From contig NZ_AKIZ01000015.1 in the NCBI RefSeq assembly GCF_000282595.1, forward strand, positions 1 through 64,000: a stretch of 64,000 nucleotides of DNA. The letters run 5' to 3'. Made by a program: the position numbers and the translations under genes. This stretch comes from Phyllobacterium sp. YR531 (GTDB lineage Bacteria > Pseudomonadota > Alphaproteobacteria > Rhizobiales > Rhizobiaceae). Below, piece after piece: positions 47,251 to 56,407 of this stretch (position 1 is the stretch's first letter; the number at the start of each line of letters is the position of its first letter). The notes beneath the pieces are model-generated. The model had not been told where the DNA came from, did no database searches, and saw only the letters and a list, made by a program, of their open reading frames with translations.

Positions 47251-47856
47251 CTACTGTTCGATGCTGCCGACCAGTACCTGGCGATCATCGTTGATCGAAA
47301 CCCATGCGCCACTGTTCTTTGTTGACTGGCGCTTGAGGTAATCATAGTTGGTTTCATTCCACGGCTTGATACGTGCTTCGAGATTGTCGAGAATATAGTC
47401 GCCTTGGCCGGTGCGAACAGTCAATACAGCGTGACCTTCGCCATTCATCTGGCGTACGACGGTGATAAGAAGATTGCTCAAGGGAATACCGTTTTCATTG
47501 AGCAGTTTACGCTTTAGCAGGACGTAATCTTCGCAGTCGCCAACAGTTGTCGGGTAGGACCAGACTTCGGCTTTGCCCCAAATATCCATATCAGTCTCAG
47601 GCCGGACCTGTGCATTCACCTGACTATTGACCTGAACAAGCAGATTCCATGTCTTTGATGTAAGGCTCAACGGCGTATCGTTGCTGCTCTTTACACTGCA
47701 TTCGCTTCTATAGGTCTGGCAAAACTCATAATGACCTATCGGCTGCGAGGTGCGGCCACCAGTTTTCATGATTGTCGCTGAAACACCAGCTTCAGCATAG
47801 GCGGCAATACACATGAAAAGAAATGCAGTGCCAAGCAGGATTGTCTTTTTTATCAT
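47251..47856 (-). CDS. Transglutaminase-like cysteine peptidase (BTLCP)
   Basis: A 201-residue exported protein with a signal peptide (MIKKTILLGTAFLFMCIAAY, cleavage near AEA). The BTLCP (LapG-like) catalytic triad is visible as Cys in VGDCEDYVLLKRK, His in GEGHAVLTVRTG and Asp in YILDNLEARI. In Pseudomonas, LapG cleaves the adhesin LapA; here no LapD or LapA gene is nearby, so the substrate is unknown. Confidence 0.9.
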   Translation of the reverse strand: MIKKTILLGTAFLFMCIAAYAEAGVSATIMKTGGRTSQPIGHYEFCQTYRSECSVKSSNDTPLSLTSKTWNLLVQVNSQVNAQVRPETDMDIWGKAEVWSYPTTVGDCEDYVLLKRKLLNENGIPLSNLLITVVRQMNGEGHAVLTVRTGQGDYILDNLEARIKPWNETNYDYLKRQSTKNSGAWVSINDDRQVLVGSIEQ

Positions 47857-48201
47857 TACCGTCGTCTCCCCGGTTGAGGCGACAATGGCAGAGAGAGTTT
47901 GATTGAGCGGAAATCTTGATGAGTAAATATGAATGAATAAAGTAGTAAAAAATAAAGGAATTAGGCAATTACTATGTATTAATAAGTGTTATTATTTAGT
48001 TTAAATAAGTAATATATTGAATAAAACTGAGAATATTAGAATTAAGTAATGGTTTAAATTAATATGTCATTATTTCTATTGGCTTAACGCGCAGCCAGTC
48101 AATGCCAGATGATCGCCGTCTTCTGGCGGCAATCGGAACAAAAATATTTCACGGACATGAAGAAAAAACTGTAAATGCGGGCGAGAGGCGAGAGGAAGCT
48201 T
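47857..48201. other. Very AT-rich intergenic region
   Basis: 345 bases with a core (about 47930-48080) of exceptional AT content made of short A/T runs. No gene, terminator with U tract or CtrA site was identified. A stem-like GATCGCCG...CGGCAATC occurs near 48111-48132. It holds the BTLCP promoter (minus). Confidence 0.4.
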
Positions 48202-48810
48202 CTAACCTTCAAAGGCAGAGTCAATTGCCTCGCGGCTCTGTACCGTGGCAAATTCAATAGCGACACCTTCTTCGAAATGCCGCACGACACGTCCTCGCAT
48301 GGTCCCGAGGATAACCTGGCTATTCAGGGCAGGGCGCATACGAAGCTCTACAGCTGCGCCAGAGATGGATAAATCGACAATACGGCAAGGATATTGCCTG
48401 CCATCAGCCATGGAAAGCGTCGTGATTGGGTTGCGCGGCGCAATACGCTGATGTCGGCGATCTTCCGGCATATCCAGCTCATGCTTGTTTGCAAGCCATG
48501 TCAGCTGCGCAGCAATTTTGTTTTTCTTGCGATCAGAAGCGATAAGCGACAGAAGAAAACCGCCGCTTACCAGTCTTTCGACAGTGCCTTCAACCCGGCC
48601 AATGTGATCAATATAAGCAATAACGCGTTCGCCATTATTGGCCATCACATCCGTGCCGATGATGACATCACCGGGGGACATTTCGTTTATCTGACAGACA
48701 TGCTCGGTACGGTCTTCGAGCATGAAGCGTCCATAAAGCTGGACCTTGACACTGTAAAACTTTGCCGTGGCGACCGGACTTGGACTTGAGCCATCGCGGG
48801 TGAGTTGCAT
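48202..48810 (-). CDS. PilZ domain protein
   Basis: A 202-residue protein with a YcgR-N-like first half and a C-terminal PilZ domain: RRHQRIAPRN (the c-di-GMP-binding Arg motif RxxxR) and DLSISGAAVEL (D-x-S-x-x-G), so it is a likely cyclic di-GMP receptor. PleD in this window makes c-di-GMP, but there is no direct link. The ATG at 48810 (MQLTRDG) is used; a TTG four codons upstream is possible. Confidence 0.85.
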   Translation of the reverse strand: MQLTRDGSSPSPVATAKFYSVKVQLYGRFMLEDRTEHVCQINEMSPGDVIIGTDVMANNGERVIAYIDHIGRVEGTVERLVSGGFLLSLIASDRKKNKIAAQLTWLANKHELDMPEDRRHQRIAPRNPITTLSMADGRQYPCRIVDLSISGAAVELRMRPALNSQVILGTMRGRVVRHFEEGVAIEFATVQSREAIDSAFEG

Positions 48811-48871
48811 CGTTTTGTCCAATAGCAGTGTTTAATAAGCTTGTTAGCAAACTATGCCACAATTCTCAGCG

Positions 48872-49513
48872 TCACGATAATGGTTTCACGTCTGTTTTGG
48901 CCTGCTTTGATGATTTTCCGCCTTCGAGCAATCGAAGATGATCCGCCTTTTTACCTATAATGGTATGAATGGCGCTTTTCGGGCTTTGTAACGTTCGCGA
49001 TACGACTTGGTCACGGCTGATCCGGCGGGAATCCAATGTTGCGATTGAGCGTATGCTGTTTTCGATAATGGAATCCGATTCCAACCAAAATGGCTGGCCA
49101 AGTGAAACAATCATACCCAACATGAATTGCTCAGATGCTTCGCTGGCCAAGGGCAACAATGTGAACTCAAACAACGACAGGCGTTCGCGCACACTCATGC
49201 CCTCGGCATTTATGCTGACGGGTTTTTTCCCAGCCAGGGAATTTGCAATAAGCCCGGAGATATGGCGGCGGTCTTCTGTTTGCCAAAGCGTACCGAAAGG
49301 CGAGTCCTTCAGTTCGCGGCCGTGAATCGAGCAAATGCGGGTTCCTGCAAGTCGGAACTTGGCTTCACCGCCAGCGCTGGCTTGAAGGATGAATATATCA
49401 GCCAATTGGCGAGAAATGGCAGCTGGCGCAATCTCGGCGCGCTCAGGCGCAGCGCGCGTTCCACGCAGCTGCTCCCAATAGGCAATAAGCTCGTGCGATT
49501 TTCCAGGCTGCAT
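48872..49513 (-). CDS. PAS domain protein (PAS_5 family)
   Basis: A 213-residue protein dominated by one PAS domain of the alphaproteobacterial PAS_5 type: HELIAYWEQLRGTRAAPERA, ISRQLADIFILQ, FRLAGTRICSIHGRELKD and LLPLASEASEQFMLGMI. There is no enzymatic output domain. The ligand is unknown. It follows the PilZ gene in order on the same strand, but the 61-base gap does not prove an operon. Confidence 0.85.
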   Translation of the reverse strand: MQPGKSHELIAYWEQLRGTRAAPERAEIAPAAISRQLADIFILQASAGGEAKFRLAGTRICSIHGRELKDSPFGTLWQTEDRRHISGLIANSLAGKKPVSINAEGMSVRERLSLFEFTLLPLASEASEQFMLGMIVSLGQPFWLESDSIIENSIRSIATLDSRRISRDQVVSRTLQSPKSAIHTIIGKKADHLRLLEGGKSSKQAKTDVKPLS

Positions 49514-49609
49514 ATATCCGTTTGTCCGATCAGGATGTGGGCGGACTGTGTCACCGACCGGATATCAACGCCATGTTTGATGTGCTCGTGTCCACCGCGG
49601 CGGGCTGTT

Positions 49610-49728
49610 AGGGTTAACAAGTGGTTTACGTTGTGGTGCTGCAAGGAATGTGAGACAACAATCTACGAGATTTCATACCTGACCTTAAATTTGGGGCCGT
49701 CCGTCACCGGGCGGCCTTCTTTCTTTTT
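49610..49728 (+). ncRNA. Candidate small RNA or attenuated leader ending at an orphan terminator
   Basis: A strong terminator lies here with no plus-strand gene upstream: the nearest gene to the left is divergent. The stretch begins near a TTAA-N7-TTTAC motif (49614-49629). Either a small RNA of up to about 110 nt or a terminator-bearing leader of the rhomboid gene would explain it. I do not recognise a known RNA family. The rest of 49514-49809 shows no gene. Confidence 0.35.
49695..49728 (+). terminator. Orphan Rho-independent terminator
   Basis: Stem GGCCGTCC (49695-49702) / GGGCGGCC (49709-49716), 8 pairs with one U-G, a 6-base loop, then TTCTTTCTTTTT. It is one of the best-formed terminators in the window, yet 82 bases upstream of the rhomboid start and not behind a known gene. 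Confidence 0.82.
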
Positions 49729-49809
49729 AACTACCCAGTTCAGTTCCGGCCTTGGCGCGAGAAGCGTAAGTCGCTAGCTTGCCCAAATGCAATTGAGGCC
49801 GATACAGCA

Positions 49810-50517
49810 ATGACCGAACCAGAATATACCCGGAGCAGATCGTCGGGCGGTGAACCCATATTCAACATTCCAGGCATTATTCTTGTAGCTATCGGCATAT
49901 GCATCGCCGTTTTCGTGTACGAAACCTATGTTCTGACTGGTGTGCAGGCGGTAGAGTTTCTTTGGAATTATGCGTTTATTCCCGCGCGCTTTTCCCAATC
50001 CGGAGCTGAAATGCCAGCGCTGGCTTGGTTTACCAGCATTTCCTACTCATTCATGCACGGAAGCGTGGCCCATATTGCGCTGAACATGATTTGGCTCGCA
50101 GCATTCGGTTCACCACTGGCTGCCCGCATTGGACCGTTGCGCACGACATTGTTCTGGTTTGTTACGTCCATAGCCGCCGCTCTGACCCATTACGCAATCT
50201 ATCCTGACAGTATGTCGCCATTGGTCGGTGCATCTGGTGCCGTTTCCGGCATGATGGGTGCGGCAGCCCGATTCGGATTTCGCCGCTCGACATCACGCAA
50301 TTCGGCGGCCTTTATGGGAGACATACTTCCTATCGGCGTTGCGCTGCGCATGCGTACGGTATTGACCTTCCTCGGTGTCTGGTTTGTTACCAATATCGTC
50401 ACAGGGCTTTTATCGCTTGGAGCAGAAAGTTCGGCTTCCATTGCGTGGGAAGCGCACATAGGCGGCTTTGTGATAGGTTTCTTTGGGATATCGCTGTTCG
50501 ACCGGCGCAGTGCCTGA
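49810..50517 (+). CDS. Rhomboid family intramembrane serine protease
   Basis: A 235-residue membrane protease with about six spans. The catalytic Ser lies in VGASGAVSGMMG and the catalytic His in EAHIGGFVIGFFG, and HIALNMIWLAAFG gives the family H-x-x-x-N region. The substrate is unknown. The ribosome site is weak (GAGG 11 bases upstream). Confidence 0.92.
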   Translation: MTEPEYTRSRSSGGEPIFNIPGIILVAIGICIAVFVYETYVLTGVQAVEFLWNYAFIPARFSQSGAEMPALAWFTSISYSFMHGSVAHIALNMIWLAAFGSPLAARIGPLRTTLFWFVTSIAAALTHYAIYPDSMSPLVGASGAVSGMMGAAARFGFRRSTSRNSAAFMGDILPIGVALRMRTVLTFLGVWFVTNIVTGLLSLGAESSASIAWEAHIGGFVIGFFGISLFDRRSA

Positions 50518-50738
50518 CATTTGACAGGCATTGCCAACCTGGAAAAATATGCAGAAAATCAATCAGGTGGGACGAGTTGTTGAAATCACATTCAGCGAAA
50601 ATCTCCTTCGCAACGGTCATTATTCAAGGCCAGCATGTAATTGCAATGCAGGTGCAATAGGTGCAACATAAGCACGATGAGTTAGACTGCTTAGGCATCG
50701 GGGGAGATGCAGCGGTCGAACATGCAAGGAGGATGCAC

Positions 50739-51170
50739 ATGACAGTCAGATTGATTCTTGAACGCAAGGGCTATGACGTTTTCAGCACAAATCCTGATAT
50801 GACGCTGGCTGATGCGATCACGGTTTTGGCAAAGTATAAAATCGGTGCGATTGTTGTTTGCGATGATAACAAAGCCATCAAGGGAATCTTGTCGGAACGC
50901 GATGTCGTTCGAGCCATTGCTGCTGACGGCGCTGATGCTTTGTGGAAGCCGATTTCGGAGATCATGACAATCAAGGTCAAGGTCTGCACCGAAAACCACA
51001 CAATCAACCAAGTCATGGAAACGATGACCCAGGGCCGCTTCCGCCATCTCCCGGTTGAAAAAGACGGACGCCTGCACGGTATTGTATCAATTGGTGACGT
51101 TGTGAAGTTGCGTATCGAAGAGGTAGAGCGCGAGTCACAGGAAATCCGCAGCTACATCGCTACGGCTTGA
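50739..51170 (+). CDS. CBS domain pair protein
   Basis: A 143-residue protein made of two CBS domains: DAITVLAKYKIGAIVVCDDN with GILSERDVVRAIA, and QVMETMTQGRFRHLPVEKDG with GIVSIGDVVKLRI. CBS pairs bind adenine nucleotides; the role of these stand-alone proteins is usually unknown. AGGAGG lies 8 bases before the ATG at 50739. The stop is one base from the stop of the convergent patatin gene. Confidence 0.92.
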   Translation: MTVRLILERKGYDVFSTNPDMTLADAITVLAKYKIGAIVVCDDNKAIKGILSERDVVRAIAADGADALWKPISEIMTIKVKVCTENHTINQVMETMTQGRFRHLPVEKDGRLHGIVSIGDVVKLRIEEVERESQEIRSYIATA

Positions 51171-51171
51171 G

Positions 51172-52143
51172 CTAAAACACCAGCTTTTGCATGCGCTCAA
51201 GCTCGCCGAGGCGGGCCATCGTCTCTTCATACCCGCTTCGGATCGCTTCATCGGCGCGATGAAACTCGGCAAGTCCGATGGTGCCAACCTTTGGCAGCAA
51301 TGCGATATCCGGCGGATCGCCCGCCATGCGTGCGCGTGAAATACGGTCCTGAATAATATTGAACGATTCCATCATCACTCCGGTGATGCCGAGGCGCTTC
51401 GAATAGGCCGCGCGGCGCGAACCGGAGCCCTCAACGTCACCTGCCTGTGGATGCGGGGCTTCTGCCGCATGTTTGATGACTGCGGCGCGGCCAAACTGGT
51501 CATAATGCAGGTTCACGGCAACGACCAATGGCTGCTCATATGACCGGCAAACGGCGACCGGAACCGGGTTCACCAATGCACCATCGACAAGGATGCGGCC
51601 ATTGCATTCAACTGGTTCGAACACACCGGGTAGGGCATAGGATGCCCGCATGGAGGTGATAAGGCTGCCACGGGTCAACCAGATTTCGTGGCCAGTATTG
51701 ATTTCAGTGCAAACAGCAATGAAGCGCTTTGGTAGATCTTCGATTGATAGCTCTTCGAGATGTTCGCGAAGCCGGCGATCCAGCTTCATACCGCCAAACA
51801 GTCCGTTGCCACCAAAACGCAGATCAAGCAGGCTGAAAATACCGCGCTTGGTGAGACTGCGCGCAAACTCTTCAAGCTGATCGAGTTTTCCGCCAAGGTA
51901 ACAGCCGCCGACAAGCGCGCCAATTGACGTTCCGGCAATCATCGAAATTTCGATACCTGCTTCGTCGAGTGCGCGCAGCACGCCAATATGAGCCCAACCG
52001 CGCGCGGCACCGCCACCAAGAGCGAGCGCTATCGGTGTCTTGCTTTGAACGGGCCGTTCAGTTGCTGCGATTTTCTCATCGGAACCATTGCTGATACCTA
52101 TCGATTCCGCCGCACGTGTCCGGCGCGATGCCCATTCGAGCAT
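51172..52143 (-). CDS. Patatin-like phospholipase (RssA type)
   Basis: A 323-residue serine lipase of the patatin fold. Oxyanion motif GGGAARGWAHIG, nucleophile elbow GTSIGALVGG (Ser in G-T-S-I-G) and catalytic Asp in VDGALVNPVP. It has the RssA/YchK form. Substrate unknown. It stands alone, convergent with the CBS gene. Confidence 0.92.
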   Translation of the reverse strand: MLEWASRRTRAAESIGISNGSDEKIAATERPVQSKTPIALALGGGAARGWAHIGVLRALDEAGIEISMIAGTSIGALVGGCYLGGKLDQLEEFARSLTKRGIFSLLDLRFGGNGLFGGMKLDRRLREHLEELSIEDLPKRFIAVCTEINTGHEIWLTRGSLITSMRASYALPGVFEPVECNGRILVDGALVNPVPVAVCRSYEQPLVVAVNLHYDQFGRAAVIKHAAEAPHPQAGDVEGSGSRRAAYSKRLGITGVMMESFNIIQDRISRARMAGDPPDIALLPKVGTIGLAEFHRADEAIRSGYEETMARLGELERMQKLVF

Positions 52144-52288
52144 GGCATAAACTCCTAGAGTCGTGGACTTTCACTCAATTCCGATTGTGGTAACCAAAAG
52201 CTGAATATTGCGTGAATAACAGTTCTTAGCTGACCAATGAAACGCGACTACAAACGTCGAAAACGGCGGATGCGAGGCATCGCTTCAC

Positions 52289-52702
52289 CTAAAACTTCAT
52301 TACCAGTGATGGCTTTCCATCTTTTGCAACGACGTTGCGATAAAAACACGACCTGCGTCCGGTATGACAAGTCGGTCCATCACCGGCAACTCTAACCTTG
52401 AGCCACAGTGCATCCTGATCACAATCCGTACCCAACTCGACAACGGTCTGCAGATTTCCGGAGGTTTCGCCCTTCTTCCACAGCGACTTGCGGGATCGCG
52501 ACCAGTAATGTGCAATCCCGGTTTCAATGGTCAACTGCAAAGCCTGAGCGTTCATATGCGCAACCATAAGCAGTTCACCATCCCGCGCATCGGTCACGAC
52601 AGCCGTTATCAGTCCGGCAGCGTCAAACCGCGGGCTGAAAACCGTGCCTTCTTCGATATCATGATCATGATTTGAGGCAGCAGAAAGGGACGTATCCGTC
52701 AT
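52289..52702 (-). CDS. hisI: Phosphoribosyl-AMP cyclohydrolase
   Basis: Third step of histidine synthesis (opens the adenine ring of phosphoribosyl-AMP). The 137 residues contain [34 protein letters not shown], the metal aspartates in [11 protein letters not shown] and [10 protein letters not shown]-like [11 protein letters not shown]. It is the single-domain form (no HisE fusion). It follows folE after 6 bases on the same strand. Confidence 0.95.
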   Translation of the reverse strand: MTDTSLSAASNHDHDIEEGTVFSPRFDAAGLITAVVTDARDGELLMVAHMNAQALQLTIETGIAHYWSRSRKSLWKKGETSGNLQTVVELGTDCDQDALWLKVRVAGDGPTCHTGRRSCFYRNVVAKDGKPSLVMKF

Positions 52703-52708
52703 TTTCTA

Positions 52709-53335
52709 TCAGCGGCCTCGCACCATGGTCATAAAGCGAACCTGATCATTCACTTCATTCCTAAACGAGCCGGTAAATGTCGTGGTGGTTGTCAAGGAAC
52801 CCGACTTGCGGATACCGCGCATCGCCATGCACATGTGCTCGGCTTCGATCATGACGGCGACACCACGTGGGCGAAGTGAATCCTGTATCGAACTGGCGAT
52901 CTGGGCCGTCATGCTTTCCTGCGTTTGCAGGCGGTGCGCAAAAATATCAACAACACGGGCGATCTTGGAAAGGCCGACAACCTTTTCACCATCCGGAAGA
53001 TAGGCAACATGTGCCTTTCCAATGATTGGAACCATGTGATGTTCGCAATGGGAAAAGAATGGAATGTCCTGAATGAGAACCATATCCTCATAGCCAGCAA
53101 CTTCCTCGAATGTCCGGCCAAGAACGTCGGCGGGATCGAGAGCATAGCCGGAAAACAATTCCTTGTAGGATTTTACCACACGCTCAGGCGTATCGAGCAG
53201 GCCCTCGCGGTCGGGATTATCTCCCGCCCAAAGCAACAGCGTGCGTACCGCTGCTTCTGCTTCTTCCTGAGTTGGACGGCGAACATTATTTTGCTTTGCA
53301 GTTGCTGACTGCAAGTTCTTCACTACCGCATCCAT
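52709..53335 (-). CDS. folE: GTP cyclohydrolase I
   Basis: Makes dihydroneopterin triphosphate from GTP, the first step of folate synthesis. The 208 residues include the zinc Cys/His in SHCEHHMVP, the second Cys in EHMCMAMRG, and the substrate stretch [10 protein letters not shown]. It lies upstream of hisI in a two-gene unit. A dyad CGTTCC/GGAACA-like sequence in the 256-base gap upstream (near 53395-53412) might be regulatory, but is unproven. Confidence 0.95.
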   Translation of the reverse strand: MDAVVKNLQSATAKQNNVRRPTQEEAEAAVRTLLLWAGDNPDREGLLDTPERVVKSYKELFSGYALDPADVLGRTFEEVAGYEDMVLIQDIPFFSHCEHHMVPIIGKAHVAYLPDGEKVVGLSKIARVVDIFAHRLQTQESMTAQIASSIQDSLRPRGVAVMIEAEHMCMAMRGIRKSGSLTTTTTFTGSFRNEVNDQVRFMTMVRGR

Positions 53336-53591
53336 CGCGATCTCCCGTAGTCGCCCTCAAAGGAGCGACGAGTTAAACGGCAATACACGATAATCGTTCC
53401 AGTGCCGGAACAGACGGTGTATTGAAGCATAAGCAGACTAATCATCCGCCCGGTAGACATACATCCCATCGCGAAATTAATCTATGCGACTTTATGTGTG
53501 CCTGCTCAGATACTATATAGGTAGTCTATAGGGAATTCATAGAGCATCAAACGGCGAGTTGTGACGCGTTTAAGATGAAGACTGGCAAATC

Positions 53592-54038
53592 ATGATCAAT
53601 GATGTTTACAATACGCGAATTCTGGAATTTGCCGGCAATATTCAGCGTCTAGGGCGTCTTGAAGCGCCCGATGCGTCTGCGAAAGCTCATTCAAAACTAT
53701 GTGGTTCGACTGTCATCGTTGATCTCAAGGTGGAAAATGGCGTCGTTTCCGATTTTGCTCACGATGTTAAAGCATGTGCCCTGGGGCAGGCCTCGTCTTC
53801 AATCATGGCGCGCCATGTTGTTGGTGCAACGCCTGAAGAACTTCGAGCACTGCAGCTGACCATGTTGCGTATGCTGAAAGAAAATGGCGCGCCGCCTGAA
53901 GGGCGCTTCGAGGAATTGAAATTTCTCGAACCTGTGCGGGATTATAAGGCGCGGCACAATTCTACCATGCTCACCTTCGATGCCGTGGTTGATTGCCTTG
54001 ATCAGATCGACAGGAAAAACGCAGAAGCCGCAGCCTGA
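53592..54038 (+). CDS. Iron-sulfur cluster scaffold, IscU/SufU-like
   Basis: A 148-residue NifU N-terminal-type scaffold protein. Cysteines lie in HSKLCGSTVIVDL and VKACALGQASSSIM, with a third in VVDCLD near the C-terminus rather than in the classic position, so cluster ligation may differ from IscU. Its alphaproteobacterial relatives are generally near yidD, which follows 4 bases later here. Function inferred. Confidence 0.88.
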   Translation: MINDVYNTRILEFAGNIQRLGRLEAPDASAKAHSKLCGSTVIVDLKVENGVVSDFAHDVKACALGQASSSIMARHVVGATPEELRALQLTMLRMLKENGAPPEGRFEELKFLEPVRDYKARHNSTMLTFDAVVDCLDQIDRKNAEAAA

Positions 54039-54042
54039 TTTT

Positions 54043-54405
54043 ATGTGTAATGACCCAGCGCATAAGCATAAGGTAAAATATTCCCGTAATTGGGGTGGCC
54101 CATGGCGCAAGACTCCGGGGCGCGTGCTTGGGACAGGGCTGGTCCGCCTCTATCAATTGACACTATCGGGATTTATCGGGAACTCGTGCAGGCATCTGCC
54201 GACATGCTCGGAATACACCTATGAAGCGATTGCGCGCCATGGCTTATGGGCTGGTGGCTGGATGGGGTTATTTCGCTTTGCCCGGTGTGGTCCGGGTGGC
54301 ACCAGTGGGTTGGACCCGGTGCCCGTCACACTTTCAGGGCGTTTTGTCTGGTATTTGCCTTGGCGCTACTGGAGCATAGCGTCAAAAGAAAAAGGCCGCT
54401 CATGA
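54043..54405 (+). CDS. yidD: Membrane protein insertion efficiency factor YidD
   Basis: Small protein that assists YidC-dependent membrane insertion. The 120 residues carry the family motif RLYQLTLSGFIGNSCRHLPT, then CSEYTYEAI and RCGPGGTSGLDPVP. Members in this group have an N-terminal extension before the domain, as here. The start chosen is the ATG 4 bases after the scaffold gene. The stop codon lies inside the following terminator stem. Confidence 0.93.
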   Translation: MCNDPAHKHKVKYSRNWGGPWRKTPGRVLGTGLVRLYQLTLSGFIGNSCRHLPTCSEYTYEAIARHGLWAGGWMGLFRFARCGPGGTSGLDPVPVTLSGRFVWYLPWRYWSIASKEKGRS

Positions 54406-54418
54406 GCGGCCTTTTGTT
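54394..54418. terminator. Bidirectional terminator between yidD and ndvA
   Basis: A perfect stem GGCCGCT (54394-54400) / AGCGGCC (54405-54411) with a CATG loop, TTTTGTTT on the right and an A-run (AAAAGAAAAA) on the left. It overlaps the yidD stop and serves both convergent genes. Confidence 0.85.
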
Positions 54419-54432
54419 TAATCGCTAACCTT

Positions 54433-56208
54433 TCAAGCCGCTGCCGGCTTGCGTGGGAATGGCGTTACATTCGCTGTATCGTCATCAAGCTTCAGGCCAC
54501 CGGCTTTAAGCAGCGAAGTGAAGCGGCCGTTCTGGCGCGCCAGATCATCAAAGCTACCTGATTCAACAACTTCACCCTGATCCATGAACAATACTAGATC
54601 GGCGTCACGTACGGTCGACAAACGGTGAGCAATGATGAACGTCGTACGGTTCTGGCAAAGCTTATCAACCGCTACTTTCACGCGGGCTTCAGTTTCAACG
54701 TCCAAGGCGCTTGTAGCCTCATCCAGAACAAGGATAGGGGCATCCTTGAGGATGGCGCGGGCAATAGCGACGCGCTGACGCTCACCACCGGACAGCTGCG
54801 AACCGCGCTCACCGACAACAGTGTCGTAACCAGCAGACTTTGACAGGATGAAGTCGCTTGCATCGGCAGCTTCAGCCGCAGCAAACACATCCTCATCTGT
54901 AGCCTTCGGACGGCCAACGCGAATATTGTCTTCAATCGTGCGGTTGAACATACCCGCATCCTGAAACACGGTCGCAATGGCATTGCGCAGTGAACGGCGG
55001 CTGATTGTCTTCGTGTCGATGTCATCAACAAGAATGCGGCCTTCCTTCGGGTCATAAACGCGCTGCAACAGATTGATCAGCGTCGTCTTACCGGCACCGG
55101 TAGGTCCGACAATGGCGACAGTTTCACCGGCCTTTGCCTTGAAGGTAACGTTCTTTAGGCCCTGCGTAGAGTTCGGGAACTCGAACGAAACATTCTGGAA
55201 TTCCACGTCGCCAGTGACATTATCGATGTCATGCGCGGACTTCGGCTCAACAGCATAAGCTGCAGATTCTTCCATGGCATAGAAATCTTCAAGCTTGGCG
55301 CGGGCCGCGAAAATCTGATTCACGAAGGCGCTGAGCTGATCAAGACGACCAATTAGCAAGCCAGCAAAGCCTGTGAAGGCAACAACCTGACCAACGTTCA
55401 TCTCGTCACGCATAACAAAGTAAGAACCAAGCAGCAGAACAACGATCATGGAAATGGTGGAAGCCATGCGATTGATACCGCTGGCCAACGCCCACCAGTT
55501 GAGAACCGGATACTGGGAGTCGAGCAGGTTTTTCGCATAGGTCTGCAATGCGCGAGTTTCTTCTTCAACACGGTTGTAGCTCTGCAATACCGAGATATTG
55601 CTCATTGAGTCACTTACGTGTGTGAAAGCTGTAATGTGGTGACGTTCTACCTGGGCCTGACCATCCTTTGTCTTGCTGGTAACAACACGCACAACCATCA
55701 TATAGACTACGCCAAGCACGACGAGCACTGATGTCAAACGCCAGTCCTGGCTGAGTGCAAGCGGGAACAGCAGCACGAGGCCAACGGCAGTTGCCAGATG
55801 GGTGCGCATGAATTCCAGCCACAGGCCGAACAGCGTTTCGACGGCGCGCAGCAACGTGTGCAAAGCATTTGATGTGCCGCGCTGATGATGCCAAGCAAGG
55901 GGCATACTGATAACACGGTTGTAGGATTCCGTAAGGACAGCCAGCTTGCGGCGATGGGCGAGGCGGTCTGCTTCGCGGGAAACAAGCACATTCGCGCCGA
56001 TATGGAAAAGGCCGACAGCAGCCAGCTGGCTGAGCGGAGGAATGATAGCTGTTTTTGTTGCGATGGCCTGAATCACCCGGCCGGCAAGCCATGGCTCAAT
56101 GATCATGCTTGCAGCGAGCGCAATATTGGCGATGCATATAAACAAGGTCGCACGCTTTTCAGCGCCGAGATATTGGAGTGATCTCCAATAGATGTTTAAC
56201 AATGACAC
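54433..56208 (-). CDS. ndvA: Cyclic beta-1,2-glucan exporter, ABC transporter (NdvA/ChvA/Cgt)
   Basis: Exports cyclic beta-1,2-glucan to the periplasm; needed for host interaction and hypo-osmotic adaptation in Rhizobium, Agrobacterium and Brucella. It is a 591-residue half transporter: six membrane spans, then an ATPase with GPTGAGKTT, signature LSGGERQR and LVLDEATSALD. It aligns throughout with known NdvA (ITMPLAWH-like ISMPLAWHHQRGTSNALHTL, NWWALASGINRMAST). The start is GTG at 56208, chosen because GGAG lies 8 bases upstream and the N-terminus VSLLNIYWRS then matches; an upstream ATG adds 16 residues. Confidence 0.94.
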   Translation of the reverse strand: MSLLNIYWRSLQYLGAEKRATLFICIANIALAASMIIEPWLAGRVIQAIATKTAIIPPLSQLAAVGLFHIGANVLVSREADRLAHRRKLAVLTESYNRVISMPLAWHHQRGTSNALHTLLRAVETLFGLWLEFMRTHLATAVGLVLLFPLALSQDWRLTSVLVVLGVVYMMVVRVVTSKTKDGQAQVERHHITAFTHVSDSMSNISVLQSYNRVEEETRALQTYAKNLLDSQYPVLNWWALASGINRMASTISMIVVLLLGSYFVMRDEMNVGQVVAFTGFAGLLIGRLDQLSAFVNQIFAARAKLEDFYAMEESAAYAVEPKSAHDIDNVTGDVEFQNVSFEFPNSTQGLKNVTFKAKAGETVAIVGPTGAGKTTLINLLQRVYDPKEGRILVDDIDTKTISRRSLRNAIATVFQDAGMFNRTIEDNIRVGRPKATDEDVFAAAEAADASDFILSKSAGYDTVVGERGSQLSGGERQRVAIARAILKDAPILVLDEATSALDVETEARVKVAVDKLCQNRTTFIIAHRLSTVRDADLVLFMDQGEVVESGSFDDLARQNGRFTSLLKAGGLKLDDDTANVTPFPRKPAAA

Positions 56209-56305
56209 TTTGCCACTCCGATTGCTTGGTCCGCTACTCACACGTAGAAATGACACTGCATCAGACTCTTGTGCACCGCAATATTCAATGCTCTAAAGTC
56301 TTGAT

Positions 56306-56334
56306 TGTTCCCTATCACAGTTGGGAACATTTTT
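56306..56334 (+). promoter_or_regulatory. Dyad followed by U tract upstream of crcB
   Basis: TGTTCCC (56306-56312) / GGGAACA (56323-56329) with a 10-base loop, then TTTTT. It may be an operator or a weak terminator/attenuator in the space between divergent ndvA and crcB. I do not see the crcB-motif fluoride riboswitch. Confidence 0.4.
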
Positions 56335-56407
56335 CTACGGCTCGTAACGTCCCGTGATGAGTCAACTTACTGAGATTGCAAATTAAACCAGCCGAACTGA
56401 ATGTAAC

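Noticed and set aside
49621-49653. Val-rich 10-residue leader peptide with downstream terminator (attenuation)
   Set aside because: The frame overlaps a promoter-like motif, and the downstream gene is a rhomboid protease, not a branched-chain amino acid gene.
56257-56407. Fluoride riboswitch before crcB
   Set aside because: The conserved sequence blocks of the crcB motif are not present; only an isolated dyad is seen.
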